A stretch of DNA of 39,366 bases, from assembly GCA_029254745.1 (NCBI GenBank), contig JAQWWZ010000008.1:1-39366 (forward strand), written 5' to 3'. The notes beneath the pieces were generated by a model. It saw nothing but the letters and a program-made list of their open reading frames with translations. It did not search any database and was not told the origin of the DNA. Position 1 is the first letter of the stretch. Each line of letters starts with the position of its first letter. This DNA is from Opitutales bacterium. GTDB taxonomy: Bacteria; Verrucomicrobiota; Verrucomicrobiia; Opitutales; Seribacteraceae. Made by a program: the position numbers and the translations under genes. Of the stretch, positions 24,817 through 32,878 are shown one piece after another.

Positions 24817-25299
24817 CTATGCACTGATTGGCGGTTTTTCAGAATTCTCACCCTCCTTAGAAAGCAAGTGGCTATGCTCCTTGTAAGAACGAAGCAAAAA
24901 GTGAGTTGCCGTGGATAAGACCCCCTCAATCGTTGATAGTCGCTCAGATACAAATGAAGCTACGGCATGTAAATTCTTGCCCTGCACAATAACCATCAGA
25001 TCATAACCTCCTGACATAAGGTGGCAGGCTTCCACCTCTTCAAATCTTGAAATTCTGTGAGCCAAACGATCAAAGCCACCTTCCCTTTCTGGGCTAATCT
25101 TCACCTCAATCACTGCCCGGACAAGATTACCATCTTTTTTGGATGGATGTACTAAAGGAACCCAACCGATGAGGGCACCATCTGAACGAAGTGTTTCGAG
25201 TTGGGATTCCACATCGGCGACCGAAAGATCGAGGATTTTCGCTAGCTTTGCAGGATTTGGATCCGCAGTCTCTTGAAGGATATCGAGTAAATTACTCAT
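24817..25299 (-). CDS. Lrp/AsnC family transcriptional regulator
   Basis: A 160-residue protein with an N-terminal winged-HTH (about 1-50: NPAKLAKILDLSVADVESQL and DGALIGWVPLVHP) and a C-terminal RAM/AsnC effector domain (about 62-140: RAVIEVKISPE, VEACHLMSGGYDLMVIVQG, STATHFLLRSYKE). Members bind amino acids and form octamers. The HTH is less canonical than in Lrp. The strict link to the aminotransferase four bases downstream points to an amino-acid effector. The polar tail after residue 145 is atypical. Confidence 0.85.
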   Translation of the reverse strand: MSNLLDILQETADPNPAKLAKILDLSVADVESQLETLRSDGALIGWVPLVHPSKKDGNLVRAVIEVKISPEREGGFDRLAHRISRFEEVEACHLMSGGYDLMVIVQGKNLHAVASFVSERLSTIEGVLSTATHFLLRSYKEHSHLLSKEGENSEKPPISA

Positions 25300-25352
25300 A
25301 ATTAAAAAGATGTATCATACGAGGTATTGATATTTAGGTAAAGAATCAAAGC

Positions 25353-25907
25353 CTAGATACCGAGATGTAACAGAAGTCGAAAAATTGCACTTAATCCAAT
25401 CGAGTGAGTGATCTCTCCATTCTCCACCATGGCTTTCAAATCTTGAACCTTGTGCAGTTCAGTAACAAGCTCCTCATGTTCATCAAAGGCAAGCTCAGCG
25501 GTCTTTTTTACATTTTCCACAAGTACAAAATGACACTTATTGGAAAGGATGGCGGCATTTGGTCGGGCTGTCCCAATTAATTTTGCATTGGTTCCCACGT
25601 AGCCTGTTTCTTCTTCCAATTCACGCAAACCGGCAATAATTGGATCTTCACCCTGCTCAATAACCCCACCTGGAGGTTCTAAGGAAAATTCTTCCGTTCC
25701 GTAACGAAATTGACGAACTAGAACAATTTCACTTTTTGGAGTGATTGCCAAAACATTGACCCAATCATTGGTATCAAGAACAAAAAAATCTCCCACCACC
25801 CCATCTGACTTTCGCTTAAAAATTCGTTTATGCACCTCAAATATCCGGCAATCTGAATGTAAGTGATCTTCTTGCAGATCCCATTTGCTTGGAAGTTTTT
25901 TACTCAC
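25353..25907 (-). CDS. Nudix hydrolase, ADP-ribose pyrophosphatase-like
   Basis: A 184-residue protein with a full Nudix box: Gly81, Glu87, Arg95-Glu96-Leu97, Glu99-Glu100 and Gly102 fit GX5EX7REUXEEXGU. The upstream part (RIFEVHKRIFKRKSDGVVGD, then VLVRQFRYGTEEFSLEPPGG) is typical of ADP-ribose/NDP-sugar pyrophosphatases (NudF/YffH type), which cut NDP-X into NMP and P-X. The substrate may be an NDP-sugar. The GTG start at 25907 overlaps the end of the GmhB-like gene by eight bases, so both are probably cotranslated. Confidence 0.88.
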   Translation of the reverse strand: MSKKLPSKWDLQEDHLHSDCRIFEVHKRIFKRKSDGVVGDFFVLDTNDWVNVLAITPKSEIVLVRQFRYGTEEFSLEPPGGVIEQGEDPIIAGLRELEEETGYVGTNAKLIGTARPNAAILSNKCHFVLVENVKKTAELAFDEHEELVTELHKVQDLKAMVENGEITHSIGLSAIFRLLLHLGI

Positions 25908-26460
25908 TTATTAAAACACGCTGTCGCACAAATTCTTTTATGTCCTGAAAGACTGGAACTTTGTTTTGTTCGGCTAACCGATAAAGGGGTTCGTCAATTG
26001 ACTTGCCCGTACGCACCAGACAAGCACCCATTCCTGCATCTAGACCGGTCTGTGCATCGATCCACTTATCCCCGATTACCCAGCACTGAGAAGGATCAAG
26101 TTCATATTTTTGGGTCATCTCTTGCTCAAATCGTGGGGATGGCTTTCGATAACCTCCTGTTTCAGTTGGAGACTCTGGAGCAATACAAACCTCGGAGAAA
26201 AAATTATCTGGCCAGCCAAAATCTTGGTGCATTTTTATGTTACATGCATGTACATCCGACCAATCATAATACCCGCGAGCAATCCCGGATTGGTTTGTAT
26301 GCATAAAAAGGTGATAGCCGGCTTTCTTTACTTCTTTCAGCACTTTACCAGCACCTGGTATAGCTTCTACTTTATCAGGGTCTTTTAAATAATGAGCATC
26401 CTGAATTAGGGTACCATCCCGATCGAGAAATAAAGCTTTCTGGGAGTTCTTTCTGATCAC
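25900..26460 (-). CDS. gmhB: GmhB/HisB-N type HAD phosphatase, likely heptose bisphosphate phosphatase
   Basis: A 186-residue HAD-superfamily phosphatase with motif I FLDRDGTLI (nucleophile and acid Asp), motif II FMHTNQSG, then GYRKPSP (the motif III lysine) and VIGDKWIDAQTG (motif IV acidic residues). This is the D,D-heptose 1,7-bisphosphate phosphatase/histidinol-phosphatase subfamily. The segment before RKP (CIAPESPTETGGY) lacks the C-x-H and C-x-C zinc ligands of E. coli GmhB, so it is a zinc-less variant or has a different substrate. The GTG start overlaps the heptose kinase stop (GTGA), which strongly supports the heptose pathway. Confidence 0.78.
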   Translation of the reverse strand: MIRKNSQKALFLDRDGTLIQDAHYLKDPDKVEAIPGAGKVLKEVKKAGYHLFMHTNQSGIARGYYDWSDVHACNIKMHQDFGWPDNFFSEVCIAPESPTETGGYRKPSPRFEQEMTQKYELDPSQCWVIGDKWIDAQTGLDAGMGACLVRTGKSIDEPLYRLAEQNKVPVFQDIKEFVRQRVLISE

Positions 26461-27407
26461 AGAAGGGCAAGAATTTCCTGAGGCGAAGCGGTAGCAGTTC
26501 CCACTTTGCCAACAACTACGCCCGCTGCTAAGTTTGCAAATTCAGCAGCACGGGCAAAGCTCTGACCGGAACTGAGAGCCATGGTCAAAGAGGCGATAAC
26601 CGTATCCCCAGCACCTGAAACATCAAACACCTCACGAGCGGCAGTGGGTATGATGCATTCAATAACCCCATTTTGTGCAAGCAGCATACCCTCTGCACCC
26701 AGAGTAATAGCCAGCATTTGAGGAGCAAATCTTTCGAATATCCGAGTTACCACTTCGCCTTGAGGGAATGGTTCCCGTATTTCACGAGAAAGCCCAGCAA
26801 GCTCTAAGGCTTCCAATCGGTTTGGGGTAAGAAGGTTAGGTTTTGCATATTCCAATAACCGGCTTGGTTTTGGATCAATAGATGTAAATTTCGCATGTAC
26901 CTTCACCAGTTCTAATAATTCATTGGTTATAAAACCTTTACCGTAGTCAGATATTATTACCGCGTCCGCCTTTTTTATTTTTTCCGTTATGACAGACCCA
27001 ATATCTTCCAAAGCTGGATGATAATCACAAGCTCTCGCCTCACGATCAACCCGGCATATTTGTTGGTTAGAGGCAGTAACTCGAGATTTGCTTATTGTAG
27101 GTGCAGATGAAAACCGAAAGCTTGAATCAACTTCTACATTGGCGACCCCAAGCATTTTGATTAATTGATCCCCTTGATCATCATCCCCAAACCAGCCAAT
27201 GGCTTCAACAGAAGCACCCAATGAACGAAGATTGAGAGCAACATTGGCCGCTCCTCCTGCGACTGATCTTTCTTCCTGAACGGCTAAAACAGGAACAGGT
27301 GCTTCTGGAGAAATCCTACTAACTTCACCCATTATGTAGCGGTCTAGCATCACATCTCCAATCACTAGAATATTTAGGCTCTTGATTTGCTCGAAAAGTT
27401 CTTTCAT
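26457..27407 (-). CDS. rfaE1: D-glycero-beta-D-manno-heptose-7-phosphate kinase (RfaE1/HldE kinase domain)
   Basis: A 316-residue PfkB/ribokinase-family kinase: LNILVIGDVMLDRYIMGEVS, then RISPEAPVPVLAV and GGAANVALNLRSLGA are the specific signature of the HldE kinase domain. FDVSGAGDTVIA near residue 265 has the anion hole and catalytic Asp. It phosphorylates heptose 7-phosphate at C1 on the route to ADP-heptose for LPS. The cytidylyl/adenylyltransferase domain of fused HldE is absent, so it is the one-domain RfaE1 form and the transferase must be elsewhere. gmhB follows with a four-base overlap. Confidence 0.92.
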   Translation of the reverse strand: MKELFEQIKSLNILVIGDVMLDRYIMGEVSRISPEAPVPVLAVQEERSVAGGAANVALNLRSLGASVEAIGWFGDDDQGDQLIKMLGVANVEVDSSFRFSSAPTISKSRVTASNQQICRVDREARACDYHPALEDIGSVITEKIKKADAVIISDYGKGFITNELLELVKVHAKFTSIDPKPSRLLEYAKPNLLTPNRLEALELAGLSREIREPFPQGEVVTRIFERFAPQMLAITLGAEGMLLAQNGVIECIIPTAAREVFDVSGAGDTVIASLTMALSSGQSFARAAEFANLAAGVVVGKVGTATASPQEILALL

Positions 27408-27416
27408 GTATGGGCA

Positions 27417-27947
27417 GTGAGTATATTGAGTAATAATAAAAAATTCTTATCTGCTTGTTTCCTATTATTTTTAATGCACGGCTGCAAGCAGGGGCCAACT
27501 GATGATAAATTGCCTGGTTTTATAGAGTCAACAAATGAATATTTTGATCTTACGGTTGGGAAGGTTAGGCTACAAGTTGAAGTGGCTGCCCTTCCGAGAG
27601 AAAGAGAAAAGGGGTTAATGTTTAGACAATCAATGGATGATAGCAAAGGGATGATATTTATTTTTAAAAACGGAACGAAACAGCGTTTTTGGATGAAAAA
27701 CACTAGAATTCCATTAGATATTGGCTATTTCTCATCTAACGGCTCGCTGGTAGAAATCCACAAGGCTAAGCCACATGATCTTTCCGGTGTACCTTCTCGC
27801 TCACGTGATGTTCAATTTGTTTTAGAACTTAATAAGGACGCTTATAAAAAGCTAGGTATTCAATTAGGCGACCGGATAGACCTTAAATTAATTTCGGAAA
27901 TTCTGCGGAAACGGAGATTACAACCATCAGACTACAACCTGCCATAA
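27417..27947 (+). CDS. DUF192 family lipoprotein
   Basis: A 176-residue product whose N-terminus (NNKKFLSACFLLFLMHGC) is a lipoprotein-like signal ending in a cysteine; the lipobox (LMHGC) is marginal. The rest is a DUF192 domain: VRLQVEVAALPREREKGLMF, then FWMKNTRIPLDIGYF and LELNKDAYKKLGIQLGDRID. DUF192 proteins are small beta-rich envelope proteins of unknown role. A GTG at 27417 is my preferred start; TTGs at 27387 and 27426 are possible, and none has a Shine-Dalgarno site. It diverges from rfaE1 and is the only plus-strand gene between 15 kb and the right edge. Confidence 0.83.
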   Translation: MSILSNNKKFLSACFLLFLMHGCKQGPTDDKLPGFIESTNEYFDLTVGKVRLQVEVAALPREREKGLMFRQSMDDSKGMIFIFKNGTKQRFWMKNTRIPLDIGYFSSNGSLVEIHKAKPHDLSGVPSRSRDVQFVLELNKDAYKKLGIQLGDRIDLKLISEILRKRRLQPSDYNLP

Positions 27948-27951
27948 ATCG

Positions 27952-28974
27952 CTATTCAGAATAACCATTGGGATTTTGACTTTGCCATCGCCAAGCATCT
28001 CGAAGCATTGCTTGTAAATCATGCTTAGACTTCCAGCCTAACAACTCTTGAGCATATGTCGGATCAGCCCAAGCCTCGGTTACATCACCCGTTCGACGAT
28101 CTGCAAATTCATACGGAATTTTGATCTCATTAGCTTTCTCAAAAGCATCGATAACATCAAGGACTGATGACCCATGTCCCGTACCCAAGTTGCAAATAAA
28201 GCCCTCCTCTGAGTTTTGTAATTTCATAAGAGCCTGCAAATGAGCATCCGCTAAATCTACAACATGCAAGTAATCACGCACGGCAGTACCATCCCGAGTA
28301 GGATAATCTTTTCCAAATACCCGAAGTTTTTTCAATTTACCGGTTGCAACCTGACAAACGAAAGGGACTAGGTTATCAGGTATTCCATTGGGGTCTTCTC
28401 CAATATCTCCACTTTCATGGGCACCAACCGGGTTAAAATACCTCAGCACTCCACATTTGAATTCAGGGTTGGATTTAGAATAATCAGAAATAATTCCTTC
28501 CATAATATATTTAGTCCTCCCGTAAGGGCTGGAAACTGCACCTATCGGAAAGCTTTCTGAAATCGGGACCTGATTCGGTTCCCCATAAACGGTGCAGGAA
28601 GAGCTAAATACCAGATTATTCACGCCATAGCTTTTCATTGCTTCGAGTAGCATGATCGATCCAGAAACATTATTTCTGTAATATTGGAGCGGAAATTCGG
28701 TAGATTCTCCCACTGCCTTTAAGGCAGCAAAGTGAATAACAGAAGAAATATCTGAATGTTCAGAAAAAACTTTAGTAAGCGTTTGGGGGTCGGTTATATC
28801 ACCTTCGATAACAATCGGATGCTTGCCTGCAATCCTCGCTACCCGCCTCAAAGACTCTGGAGATGAATTTGTGAAATTATCGAGAACAACCACATGTTCT
28901 CCCGCTTGCAAGAGAGCTAGGACGGTATGACTGCCAATGTATCCCGCCCCACCAGTAACAAGTATTTTATTCAT
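27952..28974 (-). CDS. galE: UDP-glucose 4-epimerase
   Basis: A 340-residue extended SDR with the NAD-binding VTGGAGYIGSHT (6-17), SSSCTVYG (124-131) and the catalytic Tyr151/Lys155 (SPYGRTK). RDYLHVVDLADAHLQAL and LGTGHGSSVLDVIDAFE are typical of GalE. It interconverts UDP-glucose and UDP-galactose (perhaps also UDP-GlcNAc/GalNAc), supplying precursors for the glycosyltransferases of this cluster. It is the last gene of the polysaccharide transcription unit and overlaps the upstream sugar-phosphate transferase as ATGA. Confidence 0.94.
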   Translation of the reverse strand: MNKILVTGGAGYIGSHTVLALLQAGEHVVVLDNFTNSSPESLRRVARIAGKHPIVIEGDITDPQTLTKVFSEHSDISSVIHFAALKAVGESTEFPLQYYRNNVSGSIMLLEAMKSYGVNNLVFSSSCTVYGEPNQVPISESFPIGAVSSPYGRTKYIMEGIISDYSKSNPEFKCGVLRYFNPVGAHESGDIGEDPNGIPDNLVPFVCQVATGKLKKLRVFGKDYPTRDGTAVRDYLHVVDLADAHLQALMKLQNSEEGFICNLGTGHGSSVLDVIDAFEKANEIKIPYEFADRRTGDVTEAWADPTYAQELLGWKSKHDLQAMLRDAWRWQSQNPNGYSE

Positions 28975-30284
28975 CGGCTTCCTTTCATCAAAGATCTAAG
29001 GGTAGACAATATTATTTCTAAATCTAGAAAAAACGAGGCGTTTTTTACATAAAACAAATCATACGATAGTTTCTCATCAGAGGATTCAATATCGAATGCA
29101 TATTTATACTTTATTTGAGCCCAGCCGGTTATTCCAGGCTTCAATAAATAACGACAATTCCAATACGGTAATTTTTGGGTAATTTCCTGTTCAAGTTCAG
29201 GACGCTCAGGCCTTGGCCCAACCACAGACATTTCGCCCTTTATTACATTCCAAAATTGTGGAATCTCATCAATCCTTGTTTTTCTCAAGAAACGCCCAAC
29301 TATTGTAATTCGCTCGTCCCTATCTTTTGCCCATTGAGCACCCTTGCTTTCAGAATTTTTCTTCATTGTTCTAAGTTTATAAAGCACATAAGGCCGTCCC
29401 AGAAATCCAGATCTTGTCTGCTTGAAAAATATAGGAAAGCCAGAATCTACAACTATTGCCACAGAACAAAAAAGTAAAATAGGTAAGGTTAAAATCAAAG
29501 CCGAAAAAGAAACAAACAAATCAGTCAGTCGCTTAATACGACGTATCAAGGGATCCCGTTGCCTTAAATCCAACTTGGTGAGCCAACTTTTATCAATCTC
29601 GGCGTGTGGAATTTTTTGGCCAAAAGTTTCCCAGAACGCTGCAACTCCCATAACTCTTACACCTGATGAAAGTAATCCCATAACATCAGCCCTGTTACTT
29701 CCATCGTCCACAATTACAATGTCGATTCCCTTAGCTTTAGTAAACCCAAGTAGATTTCCTTGCAACACATCCTCATCACATTCAAACCAATCAATTTGGT
29801 CAGCGTAATTACTAACTCCATGTTTGACTTTTGACAGAGCCCTTCCCTTGAAAATAGGCAATACACGCCATGGATTTCCCCGGTTTAATCCACTCACGAA
29901 ATTTAAAAAAAGAAAAACTGCAAAACTTGCAGCCGCAACTATTTTAAAAATTGCCAGTCTCCCAACAAATTCAAATTCAATAGTCCAAACGGCAAGAATG
30001 AGACCAAGAGACCCAAGAGTTGCAGATGCAAAAGACAGGGCTAATCTTTTCCACAAAAGCTCACGATAATTATTTGCAAAAAGCCCGATAACTTCACCAA
30101 CAAGCAAGCAAGAAAGCCCATAGAGCATGGAATATAGCACTAGACGCTCTCTATTCACCTGAAGTAAAGTCTCACTTAAGGGAGAGTAGAAAAGAATAAC
30201 CATCAGGCAGGCCCCTGCCGCAAGAAACTGGCAAACGACAAATTTTGTAAGCTTACTAAGCCGCCAATGTTCTTTACGATTCAT
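28971..30284 (-). CDS. Polyprenyl-phosphate sugar-1-phosphate transferase (bacterial sugar transferase)
   Basis: A 437-residue protein: four N-terminal TM helices (about 15-130), a soluble Rossmann-like segment (VDWF/VIVDDGSNR, about 155-235), then a membrane-reentrant helix (about 260-285) and the catalytic domain. The catalytic domain has FFKQTRSGFLGRPYVLYKLR, TRIDEIPQFWNVIKGEMSVV, then GPRPERPEL, the hallmarks of WbaP/PglC-type initiating enzymes. These move a sugar-1-phosphate onto undecaprenyl phosphate, the first step of O-antigen, capsule or exopolysaccharide units. The sugar cannot be read from sequence. The gene overlaps both neighbours (galE by 4 bases, the GT4 gene by 11). Confidence 0.93.
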   Translation of the reverse strand: MNRKEHWRLSKLTKFVVCQFLAAGACLMVILFYSPLSETLLQVNRERLVLYSMLYGLSCLLVGEVIGLFANNYRELLWKRLALSFASATLGSLGLILAVWTIEFEFVGRLAIFKIVAAASFAVFLFLNFVSGLNRGNPWRVLPIFKGRALSKVKHGVSNYADQIDWFECDEDVLQGNLLGFTKAKGIDIVIVDDGSNRADVMGLLSSGVRVMGVAAFWETFGQKIPHAEIDKSWLTKLDLRQRDPLIRRIKRLTDLFVSFSALILTLPILLFCSVAIVVDSGFPIFFKQTRSGFLGRPYVLYKLRTMKKNSESKGAQWAKDRDERITIVGRFLRKTRIDEIPQFWNVIKGEMSVVGPRPERPELEQEITQKLPYWNCRYLLKPGITGWAQIKYKYAFDIESSDEKLSYDLFYVKNASFFLDLEIILSTLRSLMKGSR

Positions 30285-31422
30285 TCAACTGTATCGCCAA
30301 CTGATTAGTAAAGTAAGTGTTGGCAATTTTCCTGCGGCCAAAGATTGATCGAGTTTTTCTCACCTCAGCACACATAGTTGACCAAACACTTGGTGTTTCC
30401 TTAATTCTAACGATTGCTTTTGCTATGGAGCTAGGGTCAACTTTTGCAAAAGTCTCCCCAAGTTTTAAATCATTCAAGATTCTGGTGAGCTCCCCACTCG
30501 GAGCTGCCAAAACAGGGAGCCCGGCACCGATATAGTCATAAACCTTTGCAGGAAAAGCATTTTCCATCGCAGGTAATTCTCGCAAAAAACAAATACCCAA
30601 ATGACAAGTTGCAAGTAATTCACTTAGCTTATCCAAAGGCATTGCTGGGGAAACGACTAAATTTTTTGGAAGGTTGGATTGCATTTCCCGTGGAAGTTCT
30701 CCTACTACATGAAAACGAATTGATGGATCCATTTCGTAAACATTGTTCATAATTTCGATGTAATCCTCGGTCTCATAAAATCGACCTAGTCTACCATGGT
30801 AAACTACAGTGAATGCTGAACTTTTCACAGAGTTTGAAAGATGTTCAGAAAACACTTGTTCATCAAAACCGTTTCGAACAAGAAAAATATTTAGATGGGG
30901 AAACCTAAGTTTTAATTCTTGCACAAGTCCGTGAGTCACAGTGGTAACCTGCAATGCGTTTTGATATACCCAAGACTCCAATTTATCCAGCAGTTTAAAT
31001 AAAAAACTCGAAGCTTTAATTACACCTAGATCCGAGAGCACACGAGGATAGCGATCTCTCACATCAAACACGTAGGGAATGTTTGAGAACTTGGCAAAAA
31101 AGGCACAAATACAAGCCATAAAAAATGGGGGCGAAGTAATGAAGCAAAGACTTGTGCTTTTCTTACTTATCAATATGCGGATTCCTAAATCAAGCCCCAA
31201 TAAAATTTCCTGTAAAAATCTTTTTCCGAGCGATGCTTTGTTATCAGGCACCTTAAAGTAAGATTTGACGACAGACCCATCATGGTCGAGAACCGAACTG
31301 GAAGTAAATACTGAAACTGTATGACCGAGCTTGCACAATTCCTCAACCCAGGGAGCAACCCTAGCAGCAGCGGCAGCTGGCATGGGCCGATATTCCGAAC
31401 TGACAACTTTTATAACAGACAA
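30274..31422 (-). CDS. Glycosyltransferase family 4-type protein
   Basis: A 382-residue GT-B-like protein. The N-terminus KVVSSEYRPMPAAAAARVAP with WVEELCKLGHTVSVFTSS is typical of GT4 (WbuB-like) enzymes, followed by a hydrophobic stretch (TSPPFFMACICAFFA) and PYVFDVRDRYPRVLSDLGV. The C-terminal half has VVYHGRLGRFYETEDYIEIM and AFPAKVYDYIGAGLPVLAAP, the usual donor-site EXXXXXXXE-like segment (here AFPAKVYDYIGAG). It adds a sugar to the lipid-linked precursor; donor unknown. The first codon is TTG at 31422, just before the strand expected to start the fold. It overlaps the sugar-phosphate transferase gene by 11 bases. Confidence 0.86.
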   Translation of the reverse strand: MSVIKVVSSEYRPMPAAAAARVAPWVEELCKLGHTVSVFTSSSVLDHDGSVVKSYFKVPDNKASLGKRFLQEILLGLDLGIRILISKKSTSLCFITSPPFFMACICAFFAKFSNIPYVFDVRDRYPRVLSDLGVIKASSFLFKLLDKLESWVYQNALQVTTVTHGLVQELKLRFPHLNIFLVRNGFDEQVFSEHLSNSVKSSAFTVVYHGRLGRFYETEDYIEIMNNVYEMDPSIRFHVVGELPREMQSNLPKNLVVSPAMPLDKLSELLATCHLGICFLRELPAMENAFPAKVYDYIGAGLPVLAAPSGELTRILNDLKLGETFAKVDPSSIAKAIVRIKETPSVWSTMCAEVRKTRSIFGRRKIANTYFTNQLAIQLNES

Positions 31423-31526
31423 AATAAGAGTGATAGAATTTTAAAACTCATAAGAAAACAGCAAATAAGCCCTGAAAACTACGATAAAATCAAGGCTACT
31501 ATTTAACCAAGAATCCCACGAAATTC

Positions 31527-32834
31527 TCATTGGAAGAGATGAAAATATACCCATTTCTTAAGCAATGTAACTGAAAGTAAAAACTTGAACCAAACAGGTA
31601 GATGCTTCCAGGTAAATCTTTTGTAGTATTGTAAAATGTCTTTTAACTTAGCAGAGAGTGGTTTCTTGAAGTTTTCTTGGGTTTTAGTATTTATTTTAAA
31701 AGCAGTTTGCCGCCCTATTGGTTCCCGATCTTTAGATAACGAAAGATCTTCAATTTGCTTATCGAAATTATGGATAAATTTCCTGTAAGAAAAGTCTCCT
31801 GAATCAACTAAAGATAATCGGGCATTTTCAGATATTTCATTGAGATAAGAGAGGTCCTTTACTTGGGATAAAACTTTTTCAAAATTAGAAAAATCTTTTT
31901 CGAGGGGTATGTAATGAACTCCGGGTTCTAGCAGACCGGAATATTCTCCAGGATACATTACCAAAACTGTTCCAAGAGCAGCCGCCTCAAAACACCTTGG
32001 TGAAATAACCTGCAAATCTATCCTTCCATCTTCCTCTAGAAAATGACTTGGAACATCATCGAAATTGGCAAAGGGGTGAAAGGCCTGCCACCGGTTAAGC
32101 CCATATTCTATTTTGCCTGTAAAATCGATCAGACTGGCTCCACTTTCCGTACCTAGGGTTGTTCTACAGTTGGAAACAAACTCAATCCATTTGGAACCGT
32201 ATATCCTGTCTTTCTCCTGGGATGAAATGTCACAATTTAAATCAGTTGCATGAGTCCGCGCCAAGAAGCGACTGCCAATTTCATATTTCTCATGACTTTT
32301 ACGGCCAAGAAAAAAGGGACACTTTCTAGCCCGGTATCCTACATCGATTGTGCGATCTTCCATTGGCTTACACTTATTTTGGGGTAAATCCTCTGGGACA
32401 TAACCGGTAAGGGTGGTCAAAAGTTGTGTATCCCGGCCTAAAGAATGATAGATTTTTTGAGCCACACGAGGGGGAGCACAGGAAAAGACCGCGTCCAACC
32501 CAATCTTTTTAATCCTTTCGCAAACAAAATTAACCCTCCTGTACTCATCCTGTATGAACAAGACTTTGATACCTTTAAAGTTTTGTAATATTTTAAAAGA
32601 TTCAGCTGGTATGTAATTACTATACAAAAGTGACAGTGTGTAGTGAATTACAATACAATCAAAATTCTCAACAGTTTTGTCATCTGGTAAACCACTCAAG
32701 GATGACCAGGTTATAATATTATGAGTAGAGTATTTTGAGAAAGCATCAATATGATCAATAACCGTTCCTGCATTTTGATTTTCTTCAGGTCGATTACAAT
32801 ACACTAAAATATTCAACTTTGTTACCCTACTCAT
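31527..32834 (-). CDS. Putative glycosyltransferase B, paralogue of the 37.7-38.9 kb gene
   Basis: The 435-residue protein has a GT-B-like layout: LNILVYCNRP, then FDCIVIHYTLSLLYSNYIP, IKVLFIQDEYRRVNFVCERI and LDAVFSCAPP in the N-terminal half. The C-terminal half has VGYRARKCPFFLG, TTLGTESGASLIDFTG and VISPRCFEAAALGTVLVMYP, the last resembling the donor-side motif of GT1/GT4-like enzymes. The same blocks occur in the same order in the 37726-38946 product, so the two arose by duplication. The extra C-terminal 60 residues are basic and hydrophobic (WKHLPVWFKFLLSVTLLKKW), possibly a membrane-associating tail. The substrate is unknown. The ATG at 32834 has no clear RBS. Confidence 0.68.
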   Translation of the reverse strand: MSRVTKLNILVYCNRPEENQNAGTVIDHIDAFSKYSTHNIITWSSLSGLPDDKTVENFDCIVIHYTLSLLYSNYIPAESFKILQNFKGIKVLFIQDEYRRVNFVCERIKKIGLDAVFSCAPPRVAQKIYHSLGRDTQLLTTLTGYVPEDLPQNKCKPMEDRTIDVGYRARKCPFFLGRKSHEKYEIGSRFLARTHATDLNCDISSQEKDRIYGSKWIEFVSNCRTTLGTESGASLIDFTGKIEYGLNRWQAFHPFANFDDVPSHFLEEDGRIDLQVISPRCFEAAALGTVLVMYPGEYSGLLEPGVHYIPLEKDFSNFEKVLSQVKDLSYLNEISENARLSLVDSGDFSYRKFIHNFDKQIEDLSLSKDREPIGRQTAFKINTKTQENFKKPLSAKLKDILQYYKRFTWKHLPVWFKFLLSVTLLKKWVYFHLFQ

Positions 32835-32878
32835 TACCTAAATTTTTGACTATAGAACTGCACTAATTCCTATCAAAT

